A stretch of DNA of 64,000 nucleotides from positions 62,001 to 126,000 of the forward strand of contig JAUHWH010000009.1 in NCBI GenBank assembly GCA_030424715.1, given 5' to 3'. The notes under the pieces are model-generated. The model ran no database searches, had not been told where the DNA came from, and saw only the letters and a program-made list of their open reading frames with translations. How positions within the stretch are numbered: the stretch's first letter is position 1; each line of letters begins with the position of its first letter. Source of the stretch: Bdellovibrionia bacterium. Its GTDB lineage: Bacteria; Bdellovibrionota; Bdellovibrionia; Bdellovibrionales; JAGQZY01. Shown here piece by piece: positions 27,524 through 36,200 of this stretch. The position numbers and the translations under genes are program-made.

Positions 27524-28305
27524 AGTGCCAGACCCCTCTCCGAGTTTTTTGCAAACTTTAACAGGGCTAGGATTGATTCGCTATCACCACACTCTTTAGC
27601 CACTCTTTGCAAAGCCTCTTCAATTGTGGTGTGGTCGCCCTTGGTAATGATTCGTAAAGCTCTGCGGACCGCTCCGATATCTTCTTTGCTGAACCCACTA
27701 CGATCCATGCCAATTTGATTGGCCGCGCGCATCACGGCGTATTTCCCCTGAGCAATTGCAAAGGGCAGCACGTCTTTGTTAACCGAACTGTCGCCAGCGA
27801 TGTAGCTGTATTGCCCCAGCCGAACAAATTGATTGAAGGCGCAAACACCGCCGACCTTCACATGGTCCTCCATCTCAACATGGCCTGCCAATTGAGTGGA
27901 ATTAGCGATAACCACATGATTGCCAATTTTGCAGTCATGGGCAATATGAACATAGGCCATAAAAAGTCCATGGTCGCCGATGATGGTCTCGCCACCGCCA
28001 GTGGGAGTGCCTGCATGAATCGTGGCGTACTCACGGACATGGTTGTTCCGACCAAGAGTCACCGAAGTGGCCTCACCACCATACTTTAAGTCCTGAGGTG
28101 CTTCTCCAACAACGGCCCCCGGGTAAACGCGAGTGCCCTCACCGATAAACACCTTCGTATTCTCAGCGCCCACGGTTGCAAACTGATCAACCTTCACGCC
28201 TTTTTCAATGGTCACATCGCCGCGAATCACGACGTAAGGACCAATTTGAGCTTCGGGATGAATCACTGCCCTGGGAGAAACGATTGCCGTTTGATGAATA
28301 CCCAC
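27520..28305 (-). CDS. lpxA: Acyl-ACP--UDP-sugar O/N-acyltransferase LpxA
   Basis: 261 residues of left-handed beta-helix hexapeptide repeats with a helical C-terminus. The catalytic base is H123 (HIAHDC, equal to E. coli H125). H142 (LAGHV) is kept and G171 matches the chain-length residue G173. The residue matching E. coli H160 is Asn (N158, in AFNQF). It performs the first acylation of lipid A synthesis. The start is GTG 28305, seven bases after the fabZ stop, with an AGGTGGGG site. The neighbouring oxidoreductase raises the chance that its substrate is the 3-amino sugar nucleotide. Confidence 0.95.
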   Translation of the reverse strand: MGIHQTAIVSPRAVIHPEAQIGPYVVIRGDVTIEKGVKVDQFATVGAENTKVFIGEGTRVYPGAVVGEAPQDLKYGGEATSVTLGRNNHVREYATIHAGTPTGGGETIIGDHGLFMAYVHIAHDCKIGNHVVIANSTQLAGHVEMEDHVKVGGVCAFNQFVRLGQYSYIAGDSSVNKDVLPFAIAQGKYAVMRAANQIGMDRSGFSKEDIGAVRRALRIITKGDHTTIEEALQRVAKECGDSESILALLKFAKNSERGLAL

Positions 28306-28312
28306 GCCCCAC

Positions 28313-28780
28313 CTACTTCTTCATGACCTTGGCCATCACTGTCACTTCTGAAACCAGCAAGGAGTCGCAAAAGATCTGGCAATCCACCGTCAAAATTGAA
28401 CTTTTCTCATTTTTTATTTCTGCATGAACCTCAAGCACGTCACCGGGAGTGACCTGCTTTCTAAATTTAGCCATCACGATCTTGGCGATCAGCACATCAA
28501 TCTGGTCCGCCGCCTCTGGAGCACAGGCAATGGCCCCAGCTTGCGCCATGGCCTCCACCTGCAACACTCCTGGCATCACCGGATTCCCCGGAAAGTGACC
28601 ATTAAAATAAGGTTCATTGATGGTCACATTTTTACGGGCGACCACCTTACGTCCCTTGTACTTTTGGGGGTCCGGACCGTGGGTGAAAGCGAGAACTCGA
28701 TCAATCAACAGAAACGGGAACCGATGGGGCAAACGTTTCTGGATTTCATTAATGTCGATAAAACACGAGGAGTCAGCCAT
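28313..28780 (-). CDS. fabZ: 3-hydroxyacyl-ACP dehydratase FabZ
   Basis: 155 residues, hot-dog fold. The active site is HFPGNPVMPGVLQVEAMAQ with catalytic His and Glu; the N-terminal IQKRLPHRFPFLLIDRV is typical. It dehydrates 3-hydroxyacyl-ACP, competing with LpxA for the same acyl pool, which explains its usual place in lpx operons. The start overlaps the skp stop (TAATG). Confidence 0.95.
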   Translation of the reverse strand: MADSSCFIDINEIQKRLPHRFPFLLIDRVLAFTHGPDPQKYKGRKVVARKNVTINEPYFNGHFPGNPVMPGVLQVEAMAQAGAIACAPEAADQIDVLIAKIVMAKFRKQVTPGDVLEVHAEIKNEKSSILTVDCQIFCDSLLVSEVTVMAKVMKK

Positions 28781-29280
28781 TACTTGGACTTTTCAAATTC
28801 CTTCACAACATCATCGGTGATATCAAGACTTGCCTCCGCCCACATCACGCTTTGGCTGGCCTTTTCGAAAACCATGGAATAGCCCTTGTCTTTGGCTACT
28901 TTTGCGATCACCTTTTGGAGCTTATCGAGAATTGGCTTTGTCAATTCTCGCTCTTTCTGCTGGATATTCATCTGACTTTGTTGCAACTCCTGCTGAAACT
29001 CCATCATCTTTTTTTGGAGAGCGGCTTGTTTTTGGCCACGGGCTTTTTCAGATAAGACATTCGCCTTCTTCTGGAACTCATCGGCTTCTTTTTTTAGTTT
29101 GCCTTCTTTTTTCTTTAGTTCGTCTTTCTTTTTATTAAATTCTTTTTCAAGGTTCGACTTGGCACTCTTGCCCGCCTTGGTGCTTTGAATGGCCGACTGC
29201 ATGTCAATATAAGCGGCTTGAAACTTGGCCATCGCCGGCATGACCATTACAGATATTAAAATGGCTAGTAGAGTTCTCAT
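28780..29280 (-). CDS. skp: Periplasmic chaperone Skp/OmpH
   Basis: 166 residues. A signal peptide (MRTLLAILISVMVMPAMA) is followed by the short beta core, the long Lys/Glu-rich helical arms and a closing beta segment (YSMVFEKASQSVMWAEASLDIT). Skp trimers carry unfolded outer-membrane proteins to BamA, whose gene is directly upstream. ATG 29280 has GAAGGAG at 5 nt. Confidence 0.9.
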   Translation of the reverse strand: MRTLLAILISVMVMPAMAKFQAAYIDMQSAIQSTKAGKSAKSNLEKEFNKKKDELKKKEGKLKKEADEFQKKANVLSEKARGQKQAALQKKMMEFQQELQQSQMNIQQKERELTKPILDKLQKVIAKVAKDKGYSMVFEKASQSVMWAEASLDITDDVVKEFEKSK

Positions 29281-29293
29281 AATTTTCTCCTTC

Positions 29294-29320
29294 GCTTGCC
29301 TAAATCGATTAGGAGCAAGC
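29294..29320 (-). other. Hairpin between bamA and skp
   Basis: A near-perfect inverted repeat lies in the 65-base bamA-skp gap: GCTTG-CCTAA, loop ATCGA, TTAGG-(AG bulge)-CAAGC. On the minus (coding) strand no T-run follows, so it is not a classic terminator. It lies just before the skp ribosome binding site and may set transcript processing or the ratio of BamA to downstream products. Confidence 0.45.
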
Positions 29321-29345
29321 TGTTTGTATATAATGCATTGTTTTA

Positions 29346-31712
29346 TTAAAAAGGCGCCCCGATTGCAAAGTGAAATTCGGAGCCCTCTTCTTGTAATTCA
29401 GCTCTTCGATCGATGGGAAACCCCCACTCAAATCGCAACGGGCCGATAGGAGAGAACCAACGGACACCAAATCCGACGTCCTCTCGAAACCGAGTGTCGA
29501 CGATATTATTGTCTGCCATACCCATATCATAGAAAGCCACACCCCGTATGCCAGCCTCTTTGACCAGCGGGAACTCGAGCTCAAACATGGCAAGGGCCTG
29601 CTGACTCCCCCCGATGACCACATTGGCGCGGCGAGCGGCTTCGTTGGGGTCTGTCAGCGGGTTGGGGTTCGGGTTCGCAATCTTTGGATTGGCATTACCC
29701 ATAAGATAGTCATAATGAAGCTTAGAAAACTGGCGGCGCCCCACATCTGCGAAGTCGAAACCTCTTAAGTTGAAGGGGCCACCCAAGCGATAGCGCTTGG
29801 TAAAAGGAATGGGACGCCCATCGGGGGCCTCGATCATGCCAAAACTAAGATTGGTTCGAAACACCAGATTCCAAAAAATGTTGTGGTACCAACGAAAAAA
29901 GGCATCGGCTTTTCGATAGTTAAGGCCGCCACCGATACCGGCAAGCTCGTACGACGCGCTGGTGTGAATTCCTTTTGTTGGCGCAAAGCGATCGTTTCTT
30001 TTGTCATACTCCACGGAGGCCGTCACAGAGCTGGTCACACCCTCGGCCGTTTCTGGTTGAAGGATATCCGTGGCATTCGGCCCGGGCTCCATATTAAGAT
30101 CCGTATTGTCGAGCTTGTATCGCAAGAAACCATACAAATAGCGACTGTAGATGGGGTGACCGATACGCACCGCGCCCCCTTCCACTTTTTCTTGAAACAA
30201 GCCGGGGATATTACTTTCGTTACGATAGATATCGAAGCCCACTGTCCAAAGAGTGTCGTAGAAATAAGGCTCCGTGAAATTCAGGCGGTACCGCTTTTGA
30301 ATTTCAGAATAGTCAATTTGCAGACCTACGTTTTGACCTTTACCCAAAAAGTTGGCTTGGTTCAGCTGAGCATTGAAGATCACACCACTGAAAGAAGAAT
30401 AGCCTGCACCCAACTGAAAACTGCCCGTGTTGCGCTCTTTAACGACGATGTCGATATCCATTAGATCATCACGCCCTTGCGGAGTCTTGGAGTTGAACTG
30501 AACCTGTTCAAAAAAACCAAGTCGCTGAATGTTGTCGATCGACTCACGCTTGCGACTTTCGTTATACAACTCGCCTTCACCAATGCGTAATTCTCGGCGC
30601 ACCACTTTGTCACGGGTGCGCGAGTTGCCCACCACATTGATCGTTCCGAAATAGACTTTTTTGCCTTTATCGAACTCATAAACGATATCCACGACTTTTT
30701 CTTCATCCCGAATGAAGGTACGAGGAATCACGTTGGTGTAGGCGTAACCCAGATCACCGTATTTCGCCGTGAAGGCTCGAATGTCGGCTTGGACCGTTTC
30801 ATAAACAAAAATTTCAGACTCATCGATAGAGGCCGTTTCGTTCAGTTCTTCAGTGGTAAAGAGAAGGTCTCCCGAAAAGCTCACCTCACCTGTATTGAAC
30901 TGCTCACCTTCTTCGACCTGGATACTGATGTAAATTCCCTTTTTGTCAGGAGTCACCGTGACTTCGGGGCGTGAGACCTTGGCTTTGACATAACCCATGT
31001 TGAAATACAAAAAACTGATCAATTGAATGTCTTGCTCAAAAGCGTCTTGCTTGTAAGTTCCAGAACCACTGACACCACTAAAAAATCCACCCTCCTGGGT
31101 GAGCATTTTTGATTTAATATCACTGGCGGGGACCTTTTCATTACCAAGAAAAGAAATCCTTTTTACCAGGACCTGGTCGTTTTCGGTGATGTTAAACACC
31201 ACCTTCACGCCATCGCGCTCATCCTTTTCAACGGTGTAGTCAACCTTGGCGAGAAAAAAACCTTTCTCTTCGTAGGCCTTGAGAATGTCGGCCACTCCAC
31301 GGGTGATTTTACCGTAATCGATAATTTCGAAGACCTTGATCTTGGTGAGTTCGCCGAGTTCCTCATCGTCGAGCTCTGAGTTCCCCTTGTAATCAATAGA
31401 AGACACCGATGGTTTTTCGACAACCCGGTAAGAGAGGACGACGCCCCCCTTTTTTCCTTTGTCTTCACGAACTTCGATGTCTTGAAAGTAGCCCGTGGCG
31501 AAAAGTGACTGCACCTCAGCTTTGACCGCATCCACGTTTAAAGGGCTTCCGACCTTGTTGGTCAACTTTTGTAAAATGGCATCTTTTTCAATTTTTCGAT
31601 TACCAGAGACCGTGATGGCCTCCACATTTTGGCCCATCGCAGAACAGGGCAACCAGCCCATCAAAAGGAAGATAAAAAAACGGCAGATGAAATTAATCAA
31701 CGGAGATTGCAA
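29346..31712 (-). CDS. bamA: Outer-membrane protein assembly factor BamA
   Basis: 788 residues. The signal peptide is followed by five POTRA repeats (about residues 30-430) and a C-terminal 16-strand barrel (Omp85). The barrel signature RYRLGGPFNLRGFDF holds the conserved R-G-F of loop 6, and the end (FHFAIGAPF) finishes with the expected aromatic residue. It inserts beta-barrel proteins into the outer membrane. The start is TTG 31712 with GAGGAA ~8 nt upstream; no ATG is suitable. A 213-base gap separates it from lolD and may carry its own promoter. Confidence 0.95.
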   Translation of the reverse strand: MQSPLINFICRFFIFLLMGWLPCSAMGQNVEAITVSGNRKIEKDAILQKLTNKVGSPLNVDAVKAEVQSLFATGYFQDIEVREDKGKKGGVVLSYRVVEKPSVSSIDYKGNSELDDEELGELTKIKVFEIIDYGKITRGVADILKAYEEKGFFLAKVDYTVEKDERDGVKVVFNITENDQVLVKRISFLGNEKVPASDIKSKMLTQEGGFFSGVSGSGTYKQDAFEQDIQLISFLYFNMGYVKAKVSRPEVTVTPDKKGIYISIQVEEGEQFNTGEVSFSGDLLFTTEELNETASIDESEIFVYETVQADIRAFTAKYGDLGYAYTNVIPRTFIRDEEKVVDIVYEFDKGKKVYFGTINVVGNSRTRDKVVRRELRIGEGELYNESRKRESIDNIQRLGFFEQVQFNSKTPQGRDDLMDIDIVVKERNTGSFQLGAGYSSFSGVIFNAQLNQANFLGKGQNVGLQIDYSEIQKRYRLNFTEPYFYDTLWTVGFDIYRNESNIPGLFQEKVEGGAVRIGHPIYSRYLYGFLRYKLDNTDLNMEPGPNATDILQPETAEGVTSSVTASVEYDKRNDRFAPTKGIHTSASYELAGIGGGLNYRKADAFFRWYHNIFWNLVFRTNLSFGMIEAPDGRPIPFTKRYRLGGPFNLRGFDFADVGRRQFSKLHYDYLMGNANPKIANPNPNPLTDPNEAARRANVVIGGSQQALAMFELEFPLVKEAGIRGVAFYDMGMADNNIVDTRFREDVGFGVRWFSPIGPLRFEWGFPIDRRAELQEEGSEFHFAIGAPF

Positions 31713-31752
31713 AGCTTAAATTCCTCTTTTTACAGCGTCTTTCCAAGACGGC

Positions 31753-31781
31753 AGGCTATTCGTATATACCCTCAATGTCAA
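31753..31781 (-). promoter_or_regulatory. Possible sigma70-type promoter upstream of bamA
   Basis: On the minus strand a perfect -35 TTGACA (31781-31776) is followed after 17 bases by TAGCCT (31758-31753), a weak -10. It lies 40 bases before the bamA TTG start, inside the 213-base lolD-bamA gap, which holds no other gene. This would let bamA-skp-fabZ-lpx be expressed apart from prfB-lolCD. Confidence 0.35.
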
Positions 31782-31925
31782 AATTCTCGACCCAATTGCT
31801 CTAAATAAGACCCTCAATGGTTGGCGATTCTGCACCTCATCATGAGGCTTTTCCACAACTTCTTTGGAGGCCCGCAGAAAAGGCGGAGCTTTGACCAGTA
31901 TTTGAGCAAAATCAGCTCTCAACAA

Positions 31926-32603
31926 TCAGTCAATAAACACGCCGTTCTTCAGCTTGAAGAGCTTCGGAAAGCGAGCGGCGAAATCTTGATCGTGGGTCAC
32001 CACAATAAGGGTCAAGCCCAGGTCTTTTTGCAGCTGGAAGAAAAGATCTTGAATGACTCTACCATTTTCACTATCCAAATTTCCGGAAGGTTCATCGGCA
32101 AAAAGGATCTCTGGGTCGTTAACCAAGGCCCGGGCAATGGCCACCCGTTGTCGCTCACCGCCACTAAGCTCTGAGGGATAATGATGGGCTCGCTTCTTTA
32201 ATCCCAACAGATCCAGCAATGCGGCGGCCTTTTGCTCCGCCTCGACTTTCGAGCGTCCACCCACGCGTGCCGGCAGTGAGACGTTCTCAAGGGCATTGAG
32301 TTCGGGCAACAAATGATGAAACTGAAACACAAAGCCCATCTTTTTGTTACGAAACTCTGCCAGCTGATCGTCCGTCTTACGAGTCAGGTCTTCACCTTTG
32401 TAGTAGATCTTGCCAAGAGAAGGCATGTCCAATGTCCCAAGGACATGGAGAAGCGTGCTCTTGCCAGCGCCCGAAACTCCCATGATGCAAATGGCATCAC
32501 CTTGATTGATGCTAAGGTCCACACCTTTAAGAACCTCCAATCGAGAGCCCTCCATCTGATACGCCTTGGTGATGCATTTCGTTGATAGGATGATACTACT
32601 CAT
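31926..32603 (-). CDS. lolD: Lipoprotein-releasing ABC transporter ATPase LolD
   Basis: 225 residues from ATG 32603. Walker A is [10 protein letters not shown], the Q-loop lies in [17 protein letters not shown] (the LolD/MacB type), the signature is [10 protein letters not shown], Walker B is [12 protein letters not shown] and the switch His is in VVTHD. With LolC it extracts lipoproteins from the inner membrane for transfer to the outer membrane. The start overlaps the lolC stop by 8 bases (ATGAGTAG), showing coupling. An ORF 12 codons longer at the N-terminus is not needed. Confidence 0.95.
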   Translation of the reverse strand: MSSIILSTKCITKAYQMEGSRLEVLKGVDLSINQGDAICIMGVSGAGKSTLLHVLGTLDMPSLGKIYYKGEDLTRKTDDQLAEFRNKKMGFVFQFHHLLPELNALENVSLPARVGGRSKVEAEQKAAALLDLLGLKKRAHHYPSELSGGERQRVAIARALVNDPEILFADEPSGNLDSENGRVIQDLFFQLQKDLGLTLIVVTHDQDFAARFPKLFKLKNGVFID

Positions 32604-33813
32604 ACTTAAGCCCCTCCACGGGAGACAGTCTGGCACCACGAAAAGCTGGCGCCAAAGTGCTTATAAAACAAGTGAGGATTGTTGCCACGACCACCCAGAC
32701 GATGTCTTGAAATTCCAAGTGCGTAGCGAAGTTCGACATCCGATAAACCTCTTCAGGCATGATCGGATAGATCTTCTGTAAATTCTCAAAGCCCAGACAA
32801 AACAACAAACCCAAGAGCAAGCCAAAAACCAAGCCGATCACACCCAGCGCCAACCCGTGCAGACAAAATAAGACCACAACATCTTTTCTTTTTAGCCCGA
32901 GAGCACGCATCACACTGATCTGGGAGTAACGTCGCAAAACACCCAAGAACAAAGTGGTCGACACATTAAAAAAGGCCGCAATAACCATGATCAACATAAC
33001 GAAGAACAGCACCATCTTTTCATAACGAATCGCTTTAAAGAGGGACCGATTGGTCATCGACCAATCACGCACCGAGTAGTCCCACCCCAAAGCGGCCTGG
33101 ATTTTTTCAGCCTCTGCCGCCGAAAGATCGGAGTCTTGCAATCGCAAGCGAAAGCCATTGATTTTGTCACCCATCTCGGCCAGTTGTTGGGCCACCTCTA
33201 ATTTTGTGATGACGACACGCTCATTAAAGTCGTACTTGCCAAAATCTAATATGGAGTGCACGTAAAAATTTTGCACTTTCGACGCGATACGGGTGGCGGT
33301 GCTCTTAGAAACTTTCGGCCAAATGGCTTTAAACGAATCACCCACTTTGAGGTTTAACCTTTGCGCCACCACCTTACCCAAGTAGGCGGGTTCGCCCAAG
33401 CCGGTCTGCCCAGAAGCGAGGGTGTCGATCTCCCTACGCCGTAATTCCTCCATGGTCTGAACCTTGCTCCAATCCACACCTTGCAGAAGTACAGCATTCA
33501 ACTTGCCTTTGTTGGCGACAAGGACCTCAAGTTGTACAAAGCCCAACCACTGTCGCACTTCGGGGCTGGCCTCTTGGATCTGCTGCACGACTTCTTCGGG
33601 ATTGGCAATGCGCCCCCCTCGCTTAAAAACACTCACATGACCCGTGACATCAATAATGGAACTTTTTAAACTCTCTGTAAAACCACTGAAGCCCGCCATG
33701 CTCACAACAAGAAAGGCCACTCCCAAGGTGATCCCGATGATCGAGAACACCGTGGTGGATTCCGTGAATAATTTTTTCTGAAAAATGAATTTTCGAAACA
33801 ACCACCAGTTCAA
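32596..33813 (-). CDS. lolC: Lipoprotein-releasing ABC transporter permease LolC/LolE
   Basis: 405 residues. The N-terminal membrane helix (VFSIIGITLGVAFLVVSMAG) is followed by a ~220-residue periplasmic MacB-type domain. Three C-terminal FtsX-type helices follow (VLFFVMLIMVIAAFFNV, a central helix and a final one) with the conserved ...SIMRALG-like SQISVMRALGLKRKDV coupling segment. Only one permease gene is present, so the complex is probably a homodimer as in the LolF-type systems of many non-gammaproteobacteria. It starts 3 bases after prfB. Confidence 0.92.
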   Translation of the reverse strand: MNWWLFRKFIFQKKLFTESTTVFSIIGITLGVAFLVVSMAGFSGFTESLKSSIIDVTGHVSVFKRGGRIANPEEVVQQIQEASPEVRQWLGFVQLEVLVANKGKLNAVLLQGVDWSKVQTMEELRRREIDTLASGQTGLGEPAYLGKVVAQRLNLKVGDSFKAIWPKVSKSTATRIASKVQNFYVHSILDFGKYDFNERVVITKLEVAQQLAEMGDKINGFRLRLQDSDLSAAEAEKIQAALGWDYSVRDWSMTNRSLFKAIRYEKMVLFFVMLIMVIAAFFNVSTTLFLGVLRRYSQISVMRALGLKRKDVVVLFCLHGLALGVIGLVFGLLLGLLFCLGFENLQKIYPIMPEEVYRMSNFATHLEFQDIVWVVVATILTCFISTLAPAFRGARLSPVEGLKYE

Positions 33814-33816
33814 GTT

Positions 33817-34948
33817 TTACTCCTCACCTTTCAGAAACTTTAAATAGGAGAATATAAATTCACTGAGTTGGCCATCCATGACGTCTTGAACCTGACTGGT
33901 TTCTTCTGAAGTGCGGTGATCTTTGACCATTTGGTAGGGATGCATGACGTAGGAGCGGATCTGACTGCCCCATTCGTTGGCTTTTTTCTGGGCGTTCATG
34001 GCGTCTTTTTCTTTGTTGCGCTCTTCGAGTTCTTTTTCATAAAGAGCCGCCTTTAGCATCTTCATGGCCGTGTCACGATTGGCATGTTGTGATCTCTGAT
34101 TCTGACATTGCACCACAATCCCGGTGGGCTCATGGGTGATCCGCACCGCAGAGTCTGTGGTATTGACATGCTGCCCACCCGCCCCACTGGCGCGGTAGGT
34201 GTCGATTTTGAGGTCTTCGTTACGAATCTCAATATCAATGTCATCGTCGACTTCGGGCCAAGCAAACACCGAAGCGAAACTGGTGTGCCTGCGGGCATTG
34301 GAATCAAAGGGTGAGATACGCACCAAACGATGCACTCCTGATTCGGCCTTCAAATAACCATAGGCGTAAGGTCCCTGAATATTAAGGGTGACCGATTTGA
34401 TACCGGCCTCATCACCGGCCGTCAGTTCTAGCACCTCGACCTTATACCCTTCGGCCTCGGCATAACGAGTGTACATGCGGTACAGCATGCCAGCCCAATC
34501 ACAAGCCTCTGTGCCACCGGCTCCAGAATTAATCGAAAGAAAAGTGCTGTTGAGATCAGACTCTCCATCGAGCAACTTTTGTAGCTCCAGCTCGTCGATC
34601 ACTTTTTGCAAACGTCCAATCTCGCTCACGGCTTCTTGAAACGACTCTTCGTCTTCGCCCTCTTCGGCAAGATCCAAGAGAACCCCGACATCATCAATTT
34701 TCGCATTCAAATCGCTCCACTGATTGCAGGTTTTTTCATGCACGGCGATGGCCGTGTTCACTTTCTGCATTTCATTGGGGTTTTTCCAAAGCTCTGGATT
34801 TTGAGCCTTGTGTTTTAATTCAGTGAGTTCTTTAAGGCGCCGATCGATGTCAAAGGTACCTCCGTAGTTGAGAAGACTTCTCAGCCAACTCCTGGGTCAA
34901 ACTTCGAAACTCGCTGAGGTGGGTGTTGAGATTGTAACTTTTTTCCAT
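33817..34948 (-). CDS. prfB: Peptide chain release factor 2, made by programmed +1 frameshift
   Basis: The gene needs a +1 frameshift. Frame 0 starts at ATG 34948 and reaches CTT-TGA at 34855-34850 (codons 32-33). After the slip the second frame runs from GAC 34851 to the stop at 33817, giving about 376 residues. The slip site has GGAGG, TAC, CTT, TGA, C, the same order and 3-base spacing as in E. coli prfB. The RF2 marks are SPF (stop-codon recognition, in VRISPFDS) and GGQ (GAGGQHVN). RF2 terminates at UGA and UAA; low RF2 raises frameshifting, giving autoregulation. It follows ybeY by 18 bases and precedes lolC by 3. Confidence 0.97.
34849..34867 (-). promoter_or_regulatory. prfB programmed +1 frameshift signal
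   Basis: Minus-strand GGAGG (34863-34859) acts as an internal Shine-Dalgarno element three bases before the slippery CTT and the in-frame UGA followed by C. The ribosome shifts one base forward to read GAC. The arrangement matches the classic prfB recoding signal of E. coli. Confidence 0.95.
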
Positions 34949-34966
34949 CGATAGAATCCTAAGCCG

Positions 34967-35407
34967 TTAGCAATGCTTATGTCTTAATACCTCAAATATG
35001 TGGTCTTGCAATTCAAACATCTCTTTTTCAGCCTGACCACCCTTTTCATGTTCATAGCCCAACAGATGTAAAACGCCGTGAACCAAGAGGTAACCGAGTT
35101 CTTCATTTATGCTCAATTCGTGATCAGCGGCTTGCTGATCAAGGATCTCCCCGCAGATCACGAGCTCCCCTAGCTCAGACTCTTCAAATCCGGAAAAGCT
35201 AAGGATATCAGTGACTTTAGTCTTGGACCTAAAGTCTCGGTTGAGCTGCTTTATTTTGGTCGCATCCACAATAGCCACCGTGATTTCTGATTTGGTGACA
35301 TCATGCTTTGTGTGTTTTTTAAGCTGCTTTGCCAAAGAACTCATCCAAACGTCGATGAACTTTCGAGGAATGCGCCAATCACTCAACTTTACAATATTGA
35401 CCTGCAC
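34967..35407 (-). CDS. ybeY: Endoribonuclease YbeY (rRNA maturation)
   Basis: 146 residues with the zinc-binding signature HGVLHLLGYEHE (three metal-binding His) and the earlier LNRDFRSKTKVTDILSF, both typical. YbeY takes part in 16S rRNA processing and ribosome quality control. I chose GTG 35407 because AGGAGG lies 4 bases upstream and the translation then starts VQVNIVKL, as in homologues. An ORF extending to 35467, with ATG at 35434, would overlap mazG. It is likely the first gene of the prfB-lol-bam-lpx operon. Confidence 0.9.
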   Translation of the reverse strand: MQVNIVKLSDWRIPRKFIDVWMSSLAKQLKKHTKHDVTKSEITVAIVDATKIKQLNRDFRSKTKVTDILSFSGFEESELGELVICGEILDQQAADHELSINEELGYLLVHGVLHLLGYEHEKGGQAEKEMFELQDHIFEVLRHKHC

Positions 35408-35432
35408 CAGTCCTCCTGCTTTATTGCCGAAC

Positions 35433-36200
35433 ATGAAATCATTCCAACAATTGATCGACATTGTCAAAAGGTTGCGTGGGCCGGACGGCTGCCCCTGGGA
35501 TAAAGCTCAAACCCATCAATCCCTCACACCCTACGCCGTCGAAGAGGCCCTTGAACTCGAAGAAGCCATCGAGAATCGAGACATGGCAAACACAAAAGAA
35601 GAATTGGGAGACCTCCTGTTTCAATCCGTGCTGCACGCAGAACTAGCCCGACAATCGGGCCACTTTGATATCAATGATGTCCTGGATCATCTCAACCAAA
35701 AAATGGTCAACCGACACCCCCACGTCTTTGACGATGAGAAGGTTAATAGCGCGAGCGAAGTGGTCAACAATTGGGAGCATATCAAGGCTCAAGAAAAACC
35801 TGGGTCCACTGAGACCGAGCTCTTCGATATCCCAAAAGCTTTTCCAGCACTGCTCCGGTCCCATAAGATTGGAAAGAGAGCCAAAAGAATGGATTTTGAC
35901 TGGGACACCATCGAACAAGTGCTGGGCGAGGTGACTGAAGAGTTTGAAGAACTCAAACAGGCTCTCGACTCTGGCGACAAATCTCATATCGAAGAAGAGT
36001 TGGGGGACGTGCTCTTTACTTTGTCACAGTTGGCTCGCCACCTTGACCTCGATGCCGAAAAGGCTTTGCGGCTATCAAATATCAAGTTCGTGACTCGGTT
36101 TCGCAAAATGCTAGAGCTTGAACCCAACTTCTTAGCAATCTCAAGATCCGAAAAAGAAACCCTCTGGAATCGCGCCAAGCGGGCCCTGAAATCAGAGTGA
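35433..36200 (+). CDS. mazG: Nucleoside triphosphate pyrophosphohydrolase MazG
   Basis: 255 residues with two MazG domains. The first carries GCPWDKAQTH, the EEALELEEAI metal site and EELGDLLFQ. The second repeats EEFEELKQA and EEELGDVLF. MazG hydrolyses all NTPs to NMPs and limits (p)ppGpp build-up or removes damaged nucleotides. ATG 35433 matches the conserved N-terminus despite a weak ribosome binding site; an open frame extends further upstream antisense to ybeY. Its 3' end overlaps the convergent S41 protease by 9 bases. Confidence 0.93.
   Translation: MKSFQQLIDIVKRLRGPDGCPWDKAQTHQSLTPYAVEEALELEEAIENRDMANTKEELGDLLFQSVLHAELARQSGHFDINDVLDHLNQKMVNRHPHVFDDEKVNSASEVVNNWEHIKAQEKPGSTETELFDIPKAFPALLRSHKIGKRAKRMDFDWDTIEQVLGEVTEEFEELKQALDSGDKSHIEEELGDVLFTLSQLARHLDLDAEKALRLSNIKFVTRFRKMLELEPNFLAISRSEKETLWNRAKRALKSE

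Noticed and set aside
31716-31925. 69-codon minus ORF directly after lolD
   Set aside because: It begins with TTG right after the lolD stop, has no recognisable composition or domain, and spans the likely bamA promoter.
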